Source: Planococcus maritimus
GTDB taxonomy: Bacteria; Bacillota; Bacilli; Bacillales_A; Planococcaceae
Reading direction: 5' to 3'
NCBI RefSeq assembly: GCF_001592825.1
Contig: NZ_LTZG01000001.1
Span: 248,001-312,000 of the forward strand
DNA: 64,000 bases
Numbering within the stretch: the first letter of the stretch is position 1; each line of letters starts with the position of its first letter. Below, piece by piece: positions 45,148 through 55,452 of this stretch. The translations under genes were made by a program, and so were the position numbers. Below the pieces are notes generated by a model. That model did not search any database. It was not told the origin of the DNA and saw nothing but the letters and a program-made list of their open reading frames with translations.

Positions 45148-46197
45148 TCACTTCGCCTCCTTCTTTTTGCCGGCCGCTCGGAGCAGCAGCAAACGAATGA
45201 TATAGCCAGATGCTACAAAGAAAATAATAACGGCGATAACAATTTCAACAATTTCAATCGGAATGCCCGCAGCATTCGGCATGTTCAATGCCCCGTATTT
45301 CAAGGAACCGAACAAGGTTGCGCCGAACACGACACCAAGCGGCGTATTCATGCCGAGAAGTGCAACCGCGATGCCATCAAAGCCGATTCCTGTGAAACCG
45401 CCTTTGGACGAGACGTATTCAAATGTTCCGAGAGCTTCCATTGCACCGGCAAGCCCAGCAAACGCACCCGAAATGACCATCGCAAGAATGATGTTTTTGT
45501 TGACGTTCATCCCAGCGTATTCAGAAGCATTCTGGTTAAAGCCAACCGCTTTCAACTCGAATCCAAGCGTCGTTTTTTCCAAGATCAACCACATGACACC
45601 AACCATGATGAGTGCCAGTAATAAGCCAAGGTGCAAACGGGAAAATTCCGTCAAATTCTCCAAGAACTCAGAACGAAGCGAGGCACTGGCGAAGATCCGC
45701 TCTGTCCGGTCTCCGCCTTCTGAAACGGTCTTGATCAAGGCGTTCGTTACGTGAAGCGCGATATAGTTCATCATGATCGTCACGATAACTTCGTGAACAC
45801 GGAACTTGGCTTTCAATAGCCCCGGAACAAAGCCCCATAAAGCCCCGGCCACAGCTGCTGCGAGAATCGCCAGTGGCAAATGAATGATTTTCGGCAATTC
45901 GACCGCTACGCCAACATAAGCTGCAGCGAACCAACCGACGATCAATTGCCCTTCTACTCCAATGTTAAAGAGCCCTGAGCGGAAAGCGAATGCGACCGCT
46001 AGACCGGCCAATAAATAAGGTGTGATTTGGCGAAGTGTTTCGCCGATGGTGTAAAGGTCTCCAAAAATACCGTTCCATAATGCTGCATAGCCTTCAATCG
46101 GGCTATAGCCGCTGACGAGCATAATAATTGCTCCGACAATCAGGCCGAGCACGACGGAAACGATCGGGACCAGCAAATTGGTCACTCTATTCGACAC
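45148..46197 (-). CDS. nupP: nucleoside ABC transporter permease 1 (NupP type)
   Basis: Membrane permease partner of NupQ, BPD_transp_2 family, about 349 residues with several membrane spans (including LLVPIVSVVLGLIVGAIIML near the N-terminus and FRSGLFNIGVEGQLIVGWF near 75-93). GTG at 46197 is preferred, with AAGGCGG seven bases upstream inside nupO; a longer frame from ATG at 46230 has no ribosome site. The start overlaps the nupO stop by 11 bases. Together with nupO and nupQ it forms the transport complex. Confidence 0.9.
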   Translation of the reverse strand: MSNRVTNLLVPIVSVVLGLIVGAIIMLVSGYSPIEGYAALWNGIFGDLYTIGETLRQITPYLLAGLAVAFAFRSGLFNIGVEGQLIVGWFAAAYVGVAVELPKIIHLPLAILAAAVAGALWGFVPGLLKAKFRVHEVIVTIMMNYIALHVTNALIKTVSEGGDRTERIFASASLRSEFLENLTEFSRLHLGLLLALIMVGVMWLILEKTTLGFELKAVGFNQNASEYAGMNVNKNIILAMVISGAFAGLAGAMEALGTFEYVSSKGGFTGIGFDGIAVALLGMNTPLGVVFGATLFGSLKYGALNMPNAAGIPIEIVEIVIAVIIFFVASGYIIRLLLLRAAGKKKEAK

Positions 46198-47728
46198 TGT
46201 GCTTCCCGCCTTTCTTGTCTTTTTCCGCATGACCCGCCATAAGAAGACCCAGTTGTTGTTCAGTCGTTTCTTCGGGAATCACCACATCAACGATTTCGCC
46301 GTCATGAATAACGGCGATGCGGTCGGAGACGTTCATGACTTCGTCCAATTCAAATGAAATCAATAAGACCGCTTTGCCATTATCACGCTGCTCAATCAAG
46401 CGGCTATGAATAAATTCGATGGCACCAACGTCCAATCCGCGAGTCGGAAGGGCTGCAATGAGCAAATCTGGATTGCGGTCGACTTCACGGCCAATGATTG
46501 CTTTTTGTTGATTTCCGCCGGACAATGCCCGTGCAGGTTCATGAGGTCCTTGCGTACGCACATCGTAATCTTTAATGATCTGCTGTGCTTTTTCTGTAAT
46601 CTTGTTATAGTCCATGATCCCTGATTTTGAGATCGGCGCTTGGTAATAGGTTTGCAAGGCAATGTTATGCCCGATTGGGAAATCGAGTACCAAGCCATGC
46701 TTATGACGGTCTTGCGGAATATGGCCAACGCCAGATTCTGTTACTTTACGTGGTTTCATTCCAGTAACGTCTTTGCCGTGGATCAACACTTTTCCACTTT
46801 TGACTTTTCTGAGTCCCGTAATCGCTTCGATCAATTCTGACTGCCCGTTTCCGTCGATTCCCGCAATTCCGACAATTTCACCTTTGCGAACGGTCAGATT
46901 CAAGTTTTTCACCTTGGCGATGCCGCGATAGTCTTCAACGACGAGATCTTGCACCGTTAAGGTTTCTTCTGTCGGATACGCAGGACCTTTTTCAGTTTTG
47001 AATGTTACTTGGCGTCCGACCATCAAGGCTGCCAAATCATTTGGGTTGGTTTCTGAAGTCGTCACCGTGCCGATGCCTTGTCCTTTACGGATGACCGTCA
47101 CGCGGTCTGAAACGTCCATGATCTCTTTCAATTTATGCGTGATCAAAATGATCGATTTGCCTTCTGCGATCAAGCGCTTCATGATTTGGATCAGTTCTGT
47201 GATTTCCTGCGGCGTCAGTGAAGCTGTCGGCTCATCGAAAATCAATATCTCTGCTCCGCGGTATAAAGTTTTCAGGATTTCCACACGTTGCTGCATACCG
47301 ACTGAAATGTCTTCGATGATGGCGTAAGGGTCGACATTAAGTCCATATTGTTCCGATAATTCCGCTACTTTTTTGGCAGCATCTTTTTTATTGGTAACAC
47401 CCATCTTTGTCGGTTCACTGCCAAGGATGATGTTTTCAGTGACACTAAAATTCTCGACAAGCATAAAATGTTGGTGCACCATGCCGATGCCAAGATCGTT
47501 TGCCACATTCGGGTTGGAAATGTCCACTTTCTTTCCTCTGACGCGGATTTCGCCGCCTTCTGGCTGATACAATCCAAACAAGACATTCATCAAGGTGGAT
47601 TTCCCTGCTCCATTTTCACCGAGCAGTGCATGAATTTCGCCTTTTTCAAGTTGCAAGGTAATATCGTCATTAGCGACAAAATTCCCGAACTCTTTGCGGA
47701 TATTCAGCATTTCAATAACATATTCCAC
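46187..47728 (-). CDS. nupO: nucleoside ABC transporter ATP-binding protein (NupO type)
   Basis: Fused double ATPase of the BMP-type nucleoside importer. The 513-residue protein has two ABC domains: Walker A GENGAGKST in the first (about 36-44), signature SVGMQQRVEIL near 140 and Walker B EILIFDEPTASLTP; the second (about 260-500) has GIDGNGQSE as a degenerate P-loop and SGGNQQKAIIGR. GTG at 47728 with GGGAG eight bases upstream is chosen over GTG at 47737. It is followed by nupP with overlap. Confidence 0.92.
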   Translation of the reverse strand: MEYVIEMLNIRKEFGNFVANDDITLQLEKGEIHALLGENGAGKSTLMNVLFGLYQPEGGEIRVRGKKVDISNPNVANDLGIGMVHQHFMLVENFSVTENIILGSEPTKMGVTNKKDAAKKVAELSEQYGLNVDPYAIIEDISVGMQQRVEILKTLYRGAEILIFDEPTASLTPQEITELIQIMKRLIAEGKSIILITHKLKEIMDVSDRVTVIRKGQGIGTVTTSETNPNDLAALMVGRQVTFKTEKGPAYPTEETLTVQDLVVEDYRGIAKVKNLNLTVRKGEIVGIAGIDGNGQSELIEAITGLRKVKSGKVLIHGKDVTGMKPRKVTESGVGHIPQDRHKHGLVLDFPIGHNIALQTYYQAPISKSGIMDYNKITEKAQQIIKDYDVRTQGPHEPARALSGGNQQKAIIGREVDRNPDLLIAALPTRGLDVGAIEFIHSRLIEQRDNGKAVLLISFELDEVMNVSDRIAVIHDGEIVDVVIPEETTEQQLGLLMAGHAEKDKKGGKHSVE

Positions 47729-47839
47729 GATTCTCACTCCCTCGGAGACTGGTTATTTCTTTTTTAAATGAATTAATACATGAAAGGCTTCTATTTGTCA
47801 GAAACCTTTCATCTATTAATCTTTCGAAAAATAGGCGAA

Positions 47840-47878
47840 AAAAAATCATAAAGACCGGATACCCGGTCTTTATGATGA
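47840..47878 (-). terminator. terminator-like hairpin between the BMP lipoprotein gene and nupO
   Basis: Minus strand TCATAAAGACCGG pairs with CCGGTCTTTATGA around a four-base GTAT loop, followed by a seven-base T-tract. It splits the operon, so the binding protein is likely made in excess over the ABC subunits. Confidence 0.85.
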
Positions 47879-47895
47879 CCGTATTTGACTACAGC

Positions 47896-48975
47896 TTATT
47901 CAGAAAGTGTTTCCGGAACTTCGATTTCTCCGCTGATGACTTTCTCTTTGAATTCTTCGATCTGGCTCATCACATCTTCTGGGATCGCACCGCGTGAATC
48001 GGCAAGCGCCACTCCATCGTCAGACAAACCGTAAGTGACTGTTTCGCCACCAGGGAATTCCCCGTTCATCGCTTGTTCAGAAATATTGATTACGGCTGTG
48101 TCGACACGTTTTAAGACAGATGTCAATGTAACGTTCACATCGCCAGCTTGTCCTTCTTCGTATTGGTCAGCATCAACGCCGATAACCCATACTTTTTCAT
48201 CAGGGTTGGAATCGATGCGCTCTTTAGCTTCTGTGAATACGCCGTTTCCAGTTCCTCCTGCTGCGTGGAAAATGATATCTGCTCCAGCACTGTACATGCG
48301 GTTAGCAGTTGTTTTACCTAATTCTGCTTTATCAAAAGCACCTGTGTATTGAACATCGACTTCGATTGAATCGTCAACAGCTTTTACCCCTTCAAGGAAA
48401 CCAGCTTCAAAACGTTCGATAACTGGAATTTCCATGCCTCCGACAAAACCGATTTTATCCGTTTCTGTCATAAGTGCTGCTGCAACGCCTGCAAGGAACG
48501 CTCCTTCTTGTTCTTTAAACAAAACGCTTGCAACGTTTGGAGCTTCTACTACTGCATCGATAATGGCAATTTGTGCATCTGGCTGCTGCTCAGCAATTTC
48601 TTTAACAGCGCCTTCCATCAAGAAGCCAATTCCGAAAACGACATCGAAGTCACGGCGGATCAAGTTATTCAAGTTGGTGTTGTAATCAGCGTCGGAAGCG
48701 GACTGGAGGTAATCGAACCCACCGTCGCCTTTTTCAAGGCCATTATCTTCTCCGAATTGCTGAACGCCTTCCCATGCAGATTGGTTGAAGGATTTGTCAT
48801 CAACGCCTCCAACATCCGTAACCATTGCTACAGAAAAATCGCTTGCTTCTTCAGTGCCTTCTCCGCCTTCAGCAGACTCGCCGCCGTTTGAAGTATCTTC
48901 GTCGCTTCCGCATGCTGCAAGAACGCCAGCCGCCAGCATTAATGATAAACCTACGCCAAATTTACGTTTAATCAA
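47896..48975 (-). CDS. nupN: BMP family nucleoside-binding lipoprotein (NupN type)
   Basis: Surface-anchored substrate-binding lipoprotein of the ABC importer. The 359-residue product has a basic N-terminus (MIKRKF), a hydrophobic core and a lipobox LAAC (about residues 18-21), then an acidic Gly/Ser/Glu linker, then the BMP domain (FSVAMVTDVGGVDDKSFNQS near 48-67). TTG at 48975 is chosen, since GGGGG lies eight bases upstream; another TTG at 48990 sits across that site. Substrate may be guanosine or other nucleosides, from the Nup family; not decided here. Confidence 0.92.
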   Translation of the reverse strand: MIKRKFGVGLSLMLAAGVLAACGSDEDTSNGGESAEGGEGTEEASDFSVAMVTDVGGVDDKSFNQSAWEGVQQFGEDNGLEKGDGGFDYLQSASDADYNTNLNNLIRRDFDVVFGIGFLMEGAVKEIAEQQPDAQIAIIDAVVEAPNVASVLFKEQEGAFLAGVAAALMTETDKIGFVGGMEIPVIERFEAGFLEGVKAVDDSIEVDVQYTGAFDKAELGKTTANRMYSAGADIIFHAAGGTGNGVFTEAKERIDSNPDEKVWVIGVDADQYEEGQAGDVNVTLTSVLKRVDTAVINISEQAMNGEFPGGETVTYGLSDDGVALADSRGAIPEDVMSQIEEFKEKVISGEIEVPETLSE

Positions 48976-49012
48976 TGTGATAACCCCCAAGGTTTTTTTG
49001 ATAATAGCAGGA

Positions 49013-49021
49013 ATCAGATGT
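49013..49021. promoter_or_regulatory. shared 9-mer upstream of nupN
   Basis: ATCAGATGT, about 40 bases upstream of the nupN start and touching the ymfC stop. The same word, on the other strand, lies in a palindrome upstream of ymfC at 49774-49789. Confidence 0.4.
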
Positions 49022-49750
49022 TTACAGACGTTTGCGAACTACATGGAAGCTGAATTTATCAGCCCGGAAGTAGTTCTTTGAATACAGCACTAGCCGATCG
49101 TTTTCATCGTAATGGTGCTGTTTTAATACAAGCAATGCAGTTTCCGGATCGCATTCAAGGATCGGTGATGCCTCTTCGTGATATCCCGTTGGGTCAATGA
49201 AAGTGACTGCATACGAGATGCGGATATCGCCGGATTCTTCAAGCGCCGAGAAAATGGAGCTTTCTTTGCGTCCGAGAAAATCTTCAGGCATATAGACAGA
49301 TGGAACTTTGTCGATGCAATAAACGACAGGCTCCCCATTAGCCGTTCGGACGCGTTCAATGGAAATGACAGAATCATCCGGATTGCAATGAAAGCGGTTA
49401 ATATCTTCTTCAGAACAAATGGACTCTGAAGTGCTCAAGTAGACCACTCCAGGTTCCATTCCCGCCCGTCGGATCATATCCGAGACGCTTGTCAATTCCT
49501 CAATGCCCGATGAAAAGACCGGTTTCGAATTGACAAACGTCCCGACACCGTGGCGCCTGACGATGACATTATCTTCTTCCAACAGCCGCAACGCCTCGCG
49601 TAGAGTCGCGCGGCTCACTCCAAGTGATTTTGATAACTCGAATTCAGAGGGCAATTTCTCTTTCTCTTTGTAGATACCCGAAGCAATATCCTGCTTCATT
49701 CGATCGATCACTTGAAGATACAATGCACGGTGATCCGATTTGATTGTCAT
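49022..49750 (-). CDS. ymfC: GntR-family transcriptional regulator (YmfC)
   Basis: HutC-subfamily GntR regulator. The 242-residue protein has an N-terminal winged helix (about 5-70; [21 protein letters not shown], split at 31-51, then HGVGTFV) and a C-terminal UTRA ligand-binding domain (about 90-235). ATG at 49750 has GGTGG eight bases upstream; two GTGs before it overlap that site. It lies just upstream of the BMP lipoprotein gene on the same strand, so it is the likely regulator of the nucleoside importer. B. subtilis ymfC lies next to ftsK as here. Confidence 0.9.
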   Translation of the reverse strand: MTIKSDHRALYLQVIDRMKQDIASGIYKEKEKLPSEFELSKSLGVSRATLREALRLLEEDNVIVRRHGVGTFVNSKPVFSSGIEELTSVSDMIRRAGMEPGVVYLSTSESICSEEDINRFHCNPDDSVISIERVRTANGEPVVYCIDKVPSVYMPEDFLGRKESSIFSALEESGDIRISYAVTFIDPTGYHEEASPILECDPETALLVLKQHHYDENDRLVLYSKNYFRADKFSFHVVRKRL

Positions 49751-49773
49751 ACGATTCACCACCCATGACAGAG

Positions 49774-49787
49774 ATCAGACATCTGAT
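49774..49787. promoter_or_regulatory. candidate operator upstream of ymfC
   Basis: ATCAGACATCTGAT: two perfect 6-base inverted arms around CA, 24 bases upstream of ymfC. The opposite strand extends to ATCAGATGT, the word also present upstream of nupN. GntR-family sites are short inverted repeats of this kind; binding by YmfC is inferred. Confidence 0.45.
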
Positions 49788-49926
49788 GTAAAACATTCCT
49801 ACTAATCAGAATTACTATACCATTTAATAGTAGTGAAATAAATAGCAATTTGTCGAATTCTGCGAATTTTCCTGAACAACTTTTCTCAAATACTAAACAT
49901 TTTGTCACAAATCAGCTAGTAAATGA

Positions 49927-52344
49927 TCAATAATCGTCCTGCTTAGGAACCAGAACATGGCGTGGTTTACTGCCTTCATAAGGGCCGACCACCCCGCGCT
50001 GCTCCATTTGGTCTATGATTCGTGCTGCTCTGGAATAGCCGACGCGGAATCTGCGCTGTAGCATCGACACGGATGCGGTCTGCATTTCAGTCACCAATTG
50101 CACCGCTTCGTCGTAAAGCTCGTCCGTTTCCTGATCGACGCTCACTTCTTCAACATCGGACGGGATCATATCTTCCTGATATTGCGCTTTTTGCTGTTCA
50201 ATTGAAAAGTCGACGATTTTCTCTACTTCGGCATCCGATAAAAATGCGCCCTGTACACGGACCGGCTTTGATTGCCCAGCCCCGAGGAATAACATATCGC
50301 CACGGCCCAGCAATTTCTCAGCTCCGCCCATATCCAAAATGGTGCGTGAGTCGATAGCAGACGATACTGCAAATGCAATGCGCGATGGGATATTTGCTTT
50401 GATGACGCCGGTGATGACATTGACACTCGGACGCTGCGTCGCGATGATCAAATGAATGCCTGCCGCACGCGCCATTTGAGCGAGCCTCGTGATGGCATCT
50501 TCGACTTCGTTTGAGGCAACCATCATCAAATCTGCTAACTCATCCACAATAACCACGATGAATGGCAATTTCGGATGCTTGTCGTCGTTTTCTGCATTAA
50601 ATGTATCAACATAATCGTTATAGCCTTCGATATTGCGGGTGCCGGTATGGGAAAACAGCTCATAGCGCCGCTCCATTTCCGAAACGATTTTCTTTAAAGC
50701 TTGCGCTGCTTTGCGTGGGTCCGTGACAACTGGCGCAAGCAGATGCGGAATTCCGTTATAGACATTCAGTTCGACCATTTTCGGGTCAATCATCATCATT
50801 TTTACTTCGTGCGGCTTGGCGCGCATGATGATGCTCGTGATGATGCCGTTGATGCAAACCGATTTCCCGCTGCCTGTCGATCCTGCTACGAGCAAATGAG
50901 GCATTTTATTGAGTTCTGTCATGACCGCCTGGCCCGTAACATCGCGTCCAAGGCCGAATAAGAGCTTCGAATTGGGGCGATTGTTTTCTTCAGAGTCCAG
51001 CACTTCTCTCAAGCTTACGACTGCCACTTCCGTATTCGGCACTTCAATTCCGATTGCTGATTTTCCGGGTATTGGTGCTTCGATGCGTATATCCCGTGCG
51101 GCAAGCGCCAAAGCTAAATCGTCATGGAGGCTGACGATTTTGCTGACTTTCACACCGACGTCCGGCAACACTTCATACTTTGTAACAGCCGGCCCCATAT
51201 GGACTTGTGTCACTTTTGCACGGACACCGAAACTTTGAAAGGTTTTTTCTAATTTTTTAGCGTTTTTCTGAATTCCTGAATATTCTCCGCTTTGGTCGCT
51301 ATGCGGCGGCAATGTCAACAAATCGATCGGCGGCAAGGAATAATCTTCGTTTTCCGCTTCTTCTTTCATCGACATCACCGGCTCTTTAAGGATTTCACCC
51401 GTTTCAGGGTCAACGCGGCGGGTTTCTTCAAAAGGCTCAGTGGCCAATTTTTCATTTTCCGCCTCTTTGGACTTCGGCTTGACCTTTTCAGTAAAGGCTG
51501 AAATGATCGGTTCTTTGTCAGTGTCGTCTTCTGCTTCCCGCTCGGTTTCCTGATCAAAGACCAATGTCGTCTCTGTTTCTTCTAGTGCATCGTCATAAGC
51601 GAGCTGTTCGTTCATTTCCAATACCTTTTCAGGTGCATTTTTTTTGCGCGGCTGTTTTTTCGCCGGTTTTTGTTCCGGTTTAAAACGTATTGTCAAAGAT
51701 TTCATTGCTTCACCGACTGCCGGCAAGCGCTCTGCAATAACCGGGGCAGCTGTTTTGCCTGTTAAAATAATGGCACCGATTGATAGCAAGATGATGGCGA
51801 TCACCCATGTCCCGGCAGTGGCGAACAGGACGTGGAGCAGCGCATACAATACCGCGCCGAAAAAGCCGCCGCCTGTCGCTTCATAATTGCCCCAGAGTGT
51901 ACCGGTCATCTGCGTCATTTTCGAAGTTTCTGACATGACATTTGCCGAAGTGATCGGCAGGATAGAACTTGCTGACCAGATTAAATGGCTGATCAACAAA
52001 GCACCCGCAAACAAAAACAGCGATCCTGCGGCAATTTTCGCACGGATTTTCGGCAATCCTCGCTTGACCATGATATGAAGAGCAATGGCCGTCAATGCCA
52101 AGGGTGCAAGAATAGCCAGATAGCCGAACAGATACTCTGCCATATTATTGAACATGCGGCCGATTAACCCGAGACGGAAGACCATTAAGATCGCGATGCC
52201 GATCATGATAAGCCCTATTACTTCATAAGCGATCATCGGCACGGGTTGCCGTTTCTTTTTCGCTCTTGGTTTAGCTTTTGGTTTGGTACGTGGTTTGGTC
52301 CGCGGCTTCGCGCTAGGTTTTTTATTCGTACGGCTTGGCGCCAT
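49927..52344 (-). CDS. ftsK: DNA translocase FtsK/SpoIIIE
   Basis: Hexameric DNA pump at the division septum. The 805-residue protein has a Lys/Pro/Arg-rich N-terminus with repeated KPRTKP/KPKAKP words (10-35), four membrane spans (about 40-180), an acidic linker and a RecA-like motor with Walker [13 protein letters not shown] near 475-486 and Walker [14 protein letters not shown] near 580-592. The C-terminal gamma winged helix ([20 protein letters not shown], about 763-782) reads KOPS/SRS-type signals. In this apparently non-sporulating host a vegetative role is likely. XerD, its partner, is at 6-7 kb. Confidence 0.96.
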   Translation of the reverse strand: MAPSRTNKKPSAKPRTKPRTKPKAKPRAKKKRQPVPMIAYEVIGLIMIGIAILMVFRLGLIGRMFNNMAEYLFGYLAILAPLALTAIALHIMVKRGLPKIRAKIAAGSLFLFAGALLISHLIWSASSILPITSANVMSETSKMTQMTGTLWGNYEATGGGFFGAVLYALLHVLFATAGTWVIAIILLSIGAIILTGKTAAPVIAERLPAVGEAMKSLTIRFKPEQKPAKKQPRKKNAPEKVLEMNEQLAYDDALEETETTLVFDQETEREAEDDTDKEPIISAFTEKVKPKSKEAENEKLATEPFEETRRVDPETGEILKEPVMSMKEEAENEDYSLPPIDLLTLPPHSDQSGEYSGIQKNAKKLEKTFQSFGVRAKVTQVHMGPAVTKYEVLPDVGVKVSKIVSLHDDLALALAARDIRIEAPIPGKSAIGIEVPNTEVAVVSLREVLDSEENNRPNSKLLFGLGRDVTGQAVMTELNKMPHLLVAGSTGSGKSVCINGIITSIIMRAKPHEVKMMMIDPKMVELNVYNGIPHLLAPVVTDPRKAAQALKKIVSEMERRYELFSHTGTRNIEGYNDYVDTFNAENDDKHPKLPFIVVIVDELADLMMVASNEVEDAITRLAQMARAAGIHLIIATQRPSVNVITGVIKANIPSRIAFAVSSAIDSRTILDMGGAEKLLGRGDMLFLGAGQSKPVRVQGAFLSDAEVEKIVDFSIEQQKAQYQEDMIPSDVEEVSVDQETDELYDEAVQLVTEMQTASVSMLQRRFRVGYSRAARIIDQMEQRGVVGPYEGSKPRHVLVPKQDDY

Positions 52345-52369
52345 GAAATTCCCTCTTTTCTCACGTAAT

Positions 52370-52412
52370 GAAAAAGGATTCCTGCCGATAACATCGGTAT
52401 GGAATCCCTTTA
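52370..52412 (-). terminator. terminator after rnjB
   Basis: Imperfect hairpin: minus strand AAAGGGATTCC and CCGAT arms pair with ATCGG and GGAATCCTTT, followed by a T-rich tract; 10 bases after the rnjB stop. Confidence 0.75.
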
Positions 52413-52421
52413 CTTGTATTC

Positions 52422-54089
52422 TTAGTATTCCATGATGATCGGAATGATCATCGGACGTCGCTTCGTTTGCTGGTACAGATACGAATTTAGCGTATCGCGG
52501 ATTTCCTGTTTAATATTGTTCCATTCGAAGGCATCGCGCGTCACGTATTTATCGACGACTTTGCGCACCAATTGACTCGACTCCTCAAGCAATTGCTCCG
52601 ACTCGCGGACATAGACAAAACCTCTGGAAATGATTTCAGGACCTGATGCAATGCGTTTTTCCTTACGGTTCAAGGTAACGACGATAATAAAGATTCCATC
52701 CTGCGACAAGAGCTTGCGGTCACGCAGGACGATATTGCCGACGTCCCCGATGCCGATTCCATCGATCAAGACATTGCCTGTCGTCACACGGCCGCTCATG
52801 CGGACTTTCTCTTTTCTGTATTCGACGATATCGCCTTTATCGGCAATGAAGATGTCCGATTTTGCGATTCCGACTTGCTGAGCCAACTTGGAATGGGCAA
52901 TGAGCATTTTGTATTCTCCTTGAATCGGCACGAAATACTTCGGCTTCATCAAGTTCAGCATCATTTTCAAATCTTCCTGGCTGCCGTGCCCGGAAACGTG
53001 GACTTTCTTATTAGACGTCAATACTTTCGCGCCAGCTTTAGCCAATTTGTTCATCGTCTGGAACATTGGCACTTCCATGCCTGGCGACGGCGTGAACGTG
53101 ATCAACACCGTATCCGTTTCGTTAATGCGCACGTCTTTATGCTGGCGTCTGACCATTTTATCGAGTGCTTCTAACGGTTCGCCTTGGTTGCCTGTTACGA
53201 TGATGACCACTTCATCATCATTGTATTTCTCGAGATCCTTCAAGGAAATGACGGTCTCTTCATCCACTTCAAGATAACCAAGGCGCAAGCCGACTTCGTA
53301 GCTCTTCTCTAAGCTTTTGCCGATGACGGCTACTTTTTTGCCGGTTTGTTGCGCAATGTCGAACACTTGCTGGATGCGGATGAAATTGGATGAATAAAGC
53401 GATACAAGAATTCGGCCCGGCGCTTGGTGGAATGCCGTCAAGATATGGTCAGCTACGACTGTCTCAGACGTCGTGTAGCCTGGGCGTTCCGCTTCAGTGG
53501 AATCCGACAGGAGCATTAAGACCCCGTCTTCACCGAGTTTTGCCATTTTGGCATAATCCGGGCGGTAGCTGCCTTGCATCGACTGGTCAAATTTAAATTC
53601 CCCGGTATGGACAATCGCGCCTTCTGATGTATGGAAAACAATTCCGAGTGCATCCGGAATGCTGTGTGTCGTATGGAAAAAGGTGACGTGTGTTTTGTCA
53701 AAATTCATGCGGCTCTTATTCGTGACTTCAAAGAATTTATGATGTTTGAGCGAGCTAAGCTCTTTTACGTGCTCTTTAGCAAGCGCAATGGTCAGCTTCG
53801 ACCCATAAACCGGCGCTTGTACTTTCTTCAATAGGTAAGCAATCGACCCGATCGCATCCTCGTGGCCATGCGTCAGGAAGATCCCTTTGACACGATCTTT
53901 GTTTTCTTCGAGATAAGTGACATCCGGAATGACGATGTCGACGCCAAGCATCTCATCTTCCGGGAACATCAACCCGCTGTCGACGACGAACAGGTCATCG
54001 TCGATATCGATGACGTACATCGCTTTCCCGATTTCTCCTACTCCGCCAAGCGGAATGACTCTAATGACTTCATTTTTAATTTTACTCAA
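52422..54089 (-). CDS. rnjB: ribonuclease J2
   Basis: Metallo-beta-lactamase/beta-CASP ribonuclease of 555 residues, partner of RNase J1. The motif [11 protein letters not shown] near 73-83 has Ala in place of the final His of the HxHxDH set (J1 reads HEDHIG), the mark of the J2 paralogue, which is weakly active or structural. Other blocks: [14 protein letters not shown] near 194-207, [12 protein letters not shown] near 230-241 and [14 protein letters not shown] near 363-376. The gene lies between ftsK and asd; in B. subtilis rnjB also lies near asd-dapG-dapA. dapG, dapA and tepA are not here. Confidence 0.95.
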   Translation of the reverse strand: MSKIKNEVIRVIPLGGVGEIGKAMYVIDIDDDLFVVDSGLMFPEDEMLGVDIVIPDVTYLEENKDRVKGIFLTHGHEDAIGSIAYLLKKVQAPVYGSKLTIALAKEHVKELSSLKHHKFFEVTNKSRMNFDKTHVTFFHTTHSIPDALGIVFHTSEGAIVHTGEFKFDQSMQGSYRPDYAKMAKLGEDGVLMLLSDSTEAERPGYTTSETVVADHILTAFHQAPGRILVSLYSSNFIRIQQVFDIAQQTGKKVAVIGKSLEKSYEVGLRLGYLEVDEETVISLKDLEKYNDDEVVIIVTGNQGEPLEALDKMVRRQHKDVRINETDTVLITFTPSPGMEVPMFQTMNKLAKAGAKVLTSNKKVHVSGHGSQEDLKMMLNLMKPKYFVPIQGEYKMLIAHSKLAQQVGIAKSDIFIADKGDIVEYRKEKVRMSGRVTTGNVLIDGIGIGDVGNIVLRDRKLLSQDGIFIIVVTLNRKEKRIASGPEIISRGFVYVRESEQLLEESSQLVRKVVDKYVTRDAFEWNNIKQEIRDTLNSYLYQQTKRRPMIIPIIMEY

Positions 54090-54223
54090 TTGATTTCCTC
54101 CTAAAAATATTTCACCCGTACAGATCCATAGACTTCATTATACGGTAATCACCGGTAACAGTCCAAAGAAAAAATAATCCCTAGCTTCCACCTTCTGCTC
54201 CAGCAGTGAAACCGGGCGCTCGC

Positions 54224-54283
54224 AAAAAAAGCCACCCGCCTGAGTCAGAAAGAAAACGACTTTCTGCGATCGGCGGATGGCTA
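54224..54283 (-). terminator. terminator after asd
   Basis: Long imperfect hairpin: AGCCA, CGCC and CAGAAAG arms pair with CTTTCTG, GGCG and TGGCT; on the minus strand it is followed by seven T residues. About 50 bases beyond the asd stop. Confidence 0.75.
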
Positions 54284-54335
54284 TGGGTTTTACTCGCGCT
54301 GGTCGTTAATCGAGGCAGAACGATTGGTTACCAGC

Positions 54336-55370
54336 TTACAGCAATTGTTCTTCAATAAGCGCTTCAGCAATTTGCACCGAATTCAACGCGGCGCCTTTGA
54401 TCAAGTTATCGGAAACGACCCACAGATGATAGCCGTTTGGGTTGTCGAGGTCTTTGCGGATACGGCCGACAAATACTTCATCTTTCCCAGCTGCCATCAA
54501 AGGCATTGGGTATTCCTGATTGGCAGGGTCGTCCTGCAAGACAACACCTGGTGCGCCATTTAGCGCCTCTCTCACTTGTTGGACGGACGGTGCGTCACCC
54601 AATTCGACGTAGACGGATTCAGAATGTCCTGTAACGACTGGCAGCCGCACACAAGTCGCCGCGACCGCCAAGCCTTGGTCACTCATGATTTTTTTTGTTT
54701 CATTGATCATTTTCATTTCTTCTAAGGTATAGCCATTGTCTGCGAATTGGTCAATCTGCGGCACTGCATTAAAGGCAATCGGATAATGGCGATCGGCTGA
54801 TTTTACAGGCAAGACTTTCGCTTCGGCCGTTGCAGCGTTATCAAAATCCGCTGATTGATCTTTCAATTCGTTGATGGCATCGATTCCAGCACCTGACACA
54901 GCTTGGTAAGTGGAAACGATAATCTTCTGCAAGCCGAACTGTTCTTTTAGCGGCTGCAAGGCGCACACCATTTGGATGGTCGAGCAATTCGGGTTGGCAA
55001 TGATGCCGGAATGGCCTTTCAGTGCCGCTTTGTTCACTTCAGGGACGACTAGCGGCACCTCTTCGTTCATGCGGAACGCACTTGTGTTGTCCACGACCAC
55101 TGCGCCACGTTTAACAGCTTCAGGCGCAAACTTCTCCGAGATGCTGCCCCCTGCGCTGAACAGAGCGATGTCCACTCCGTCAAACGATTCTGGCACCGCT
55201 TCTTCTACGATATAAGTTTGTCCATTAAAGTTGATTTCTTTGCCGGCAGAGCGGGCAGAAGACAGGAATTTGATATCCCCGACAGGGAAGTTGCGCTTTT
55301 CCAGCTGGTCTTTCATTTGCTGGCCGACAGCACCGGTTGCGCCCATGATCGCTACATTATAGGTTTTCAC
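54336..55370 (-). CDS. asd: aspartate-semialdehyde dehydrogenase
   Basis: NADPH-dependent reduction of aspartyl phosphate to aspartate semialdehyde, the branch enzyme of the lysine, threonine, methionine and diaminopimelate routes. The 344-residue protein has the dinucleotide loop GATGAVGQQM (residues 10-19), SAGGSISEK near 72-80 and the catalytic C129 in ANPNCSTIQMV. In B. subtilis spoVFA-spoVFB precede and dapG-dapA follow it; none is here, and asd appears as a single gene ended by a terminator. Confidence 0.97.
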   Translation of the reverse strand: MKTYNVAIMGATGAVGQQMKDQLEKRNFPVGDIKFLSSARSAGKEINFNGQTYIVEEAVPESFDGVDIALFSAGGSISEKFAPEAVKRGAVVVDNTSAFRMNEEVPLVVPEVNKAALKGHSGIIANPNCSTIQMVCALQPLKEQFGLQKIIVSTYQAVSGAGIDAINELKDQSADFDNAATAEAKVLPVKSADRHYPIAFNAVPQIDQFADNGYTLEEMKMINETKKIMSDQGLAVAATCVRLPVVTGHSESVYVELGDAPSVQQVREALNGAPGVVLQDDPANQEYPMPLMAAGKDEVFVGRIRKDLDNPNGYHLWVVSDNLIKGAALNSVQIAEALIEEQLL

Positions 55371-55452
55371 TCGACTCTCTCCTTCTTAACTAATTTGCGT
55401 TATTGTATCACAATTCATCGCTTTAGCGGGACAAAATGTCGCGATTCGTCTT

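Noticed and set aside
52261-52320. Repeated KPRTKP/KPKAKP words at the ftsK start as a DNA repeat or CRISPR-like array
   Set aside because: Short in-frame low-complexity coding sequence in the basic N-terminus; no spacer structure.
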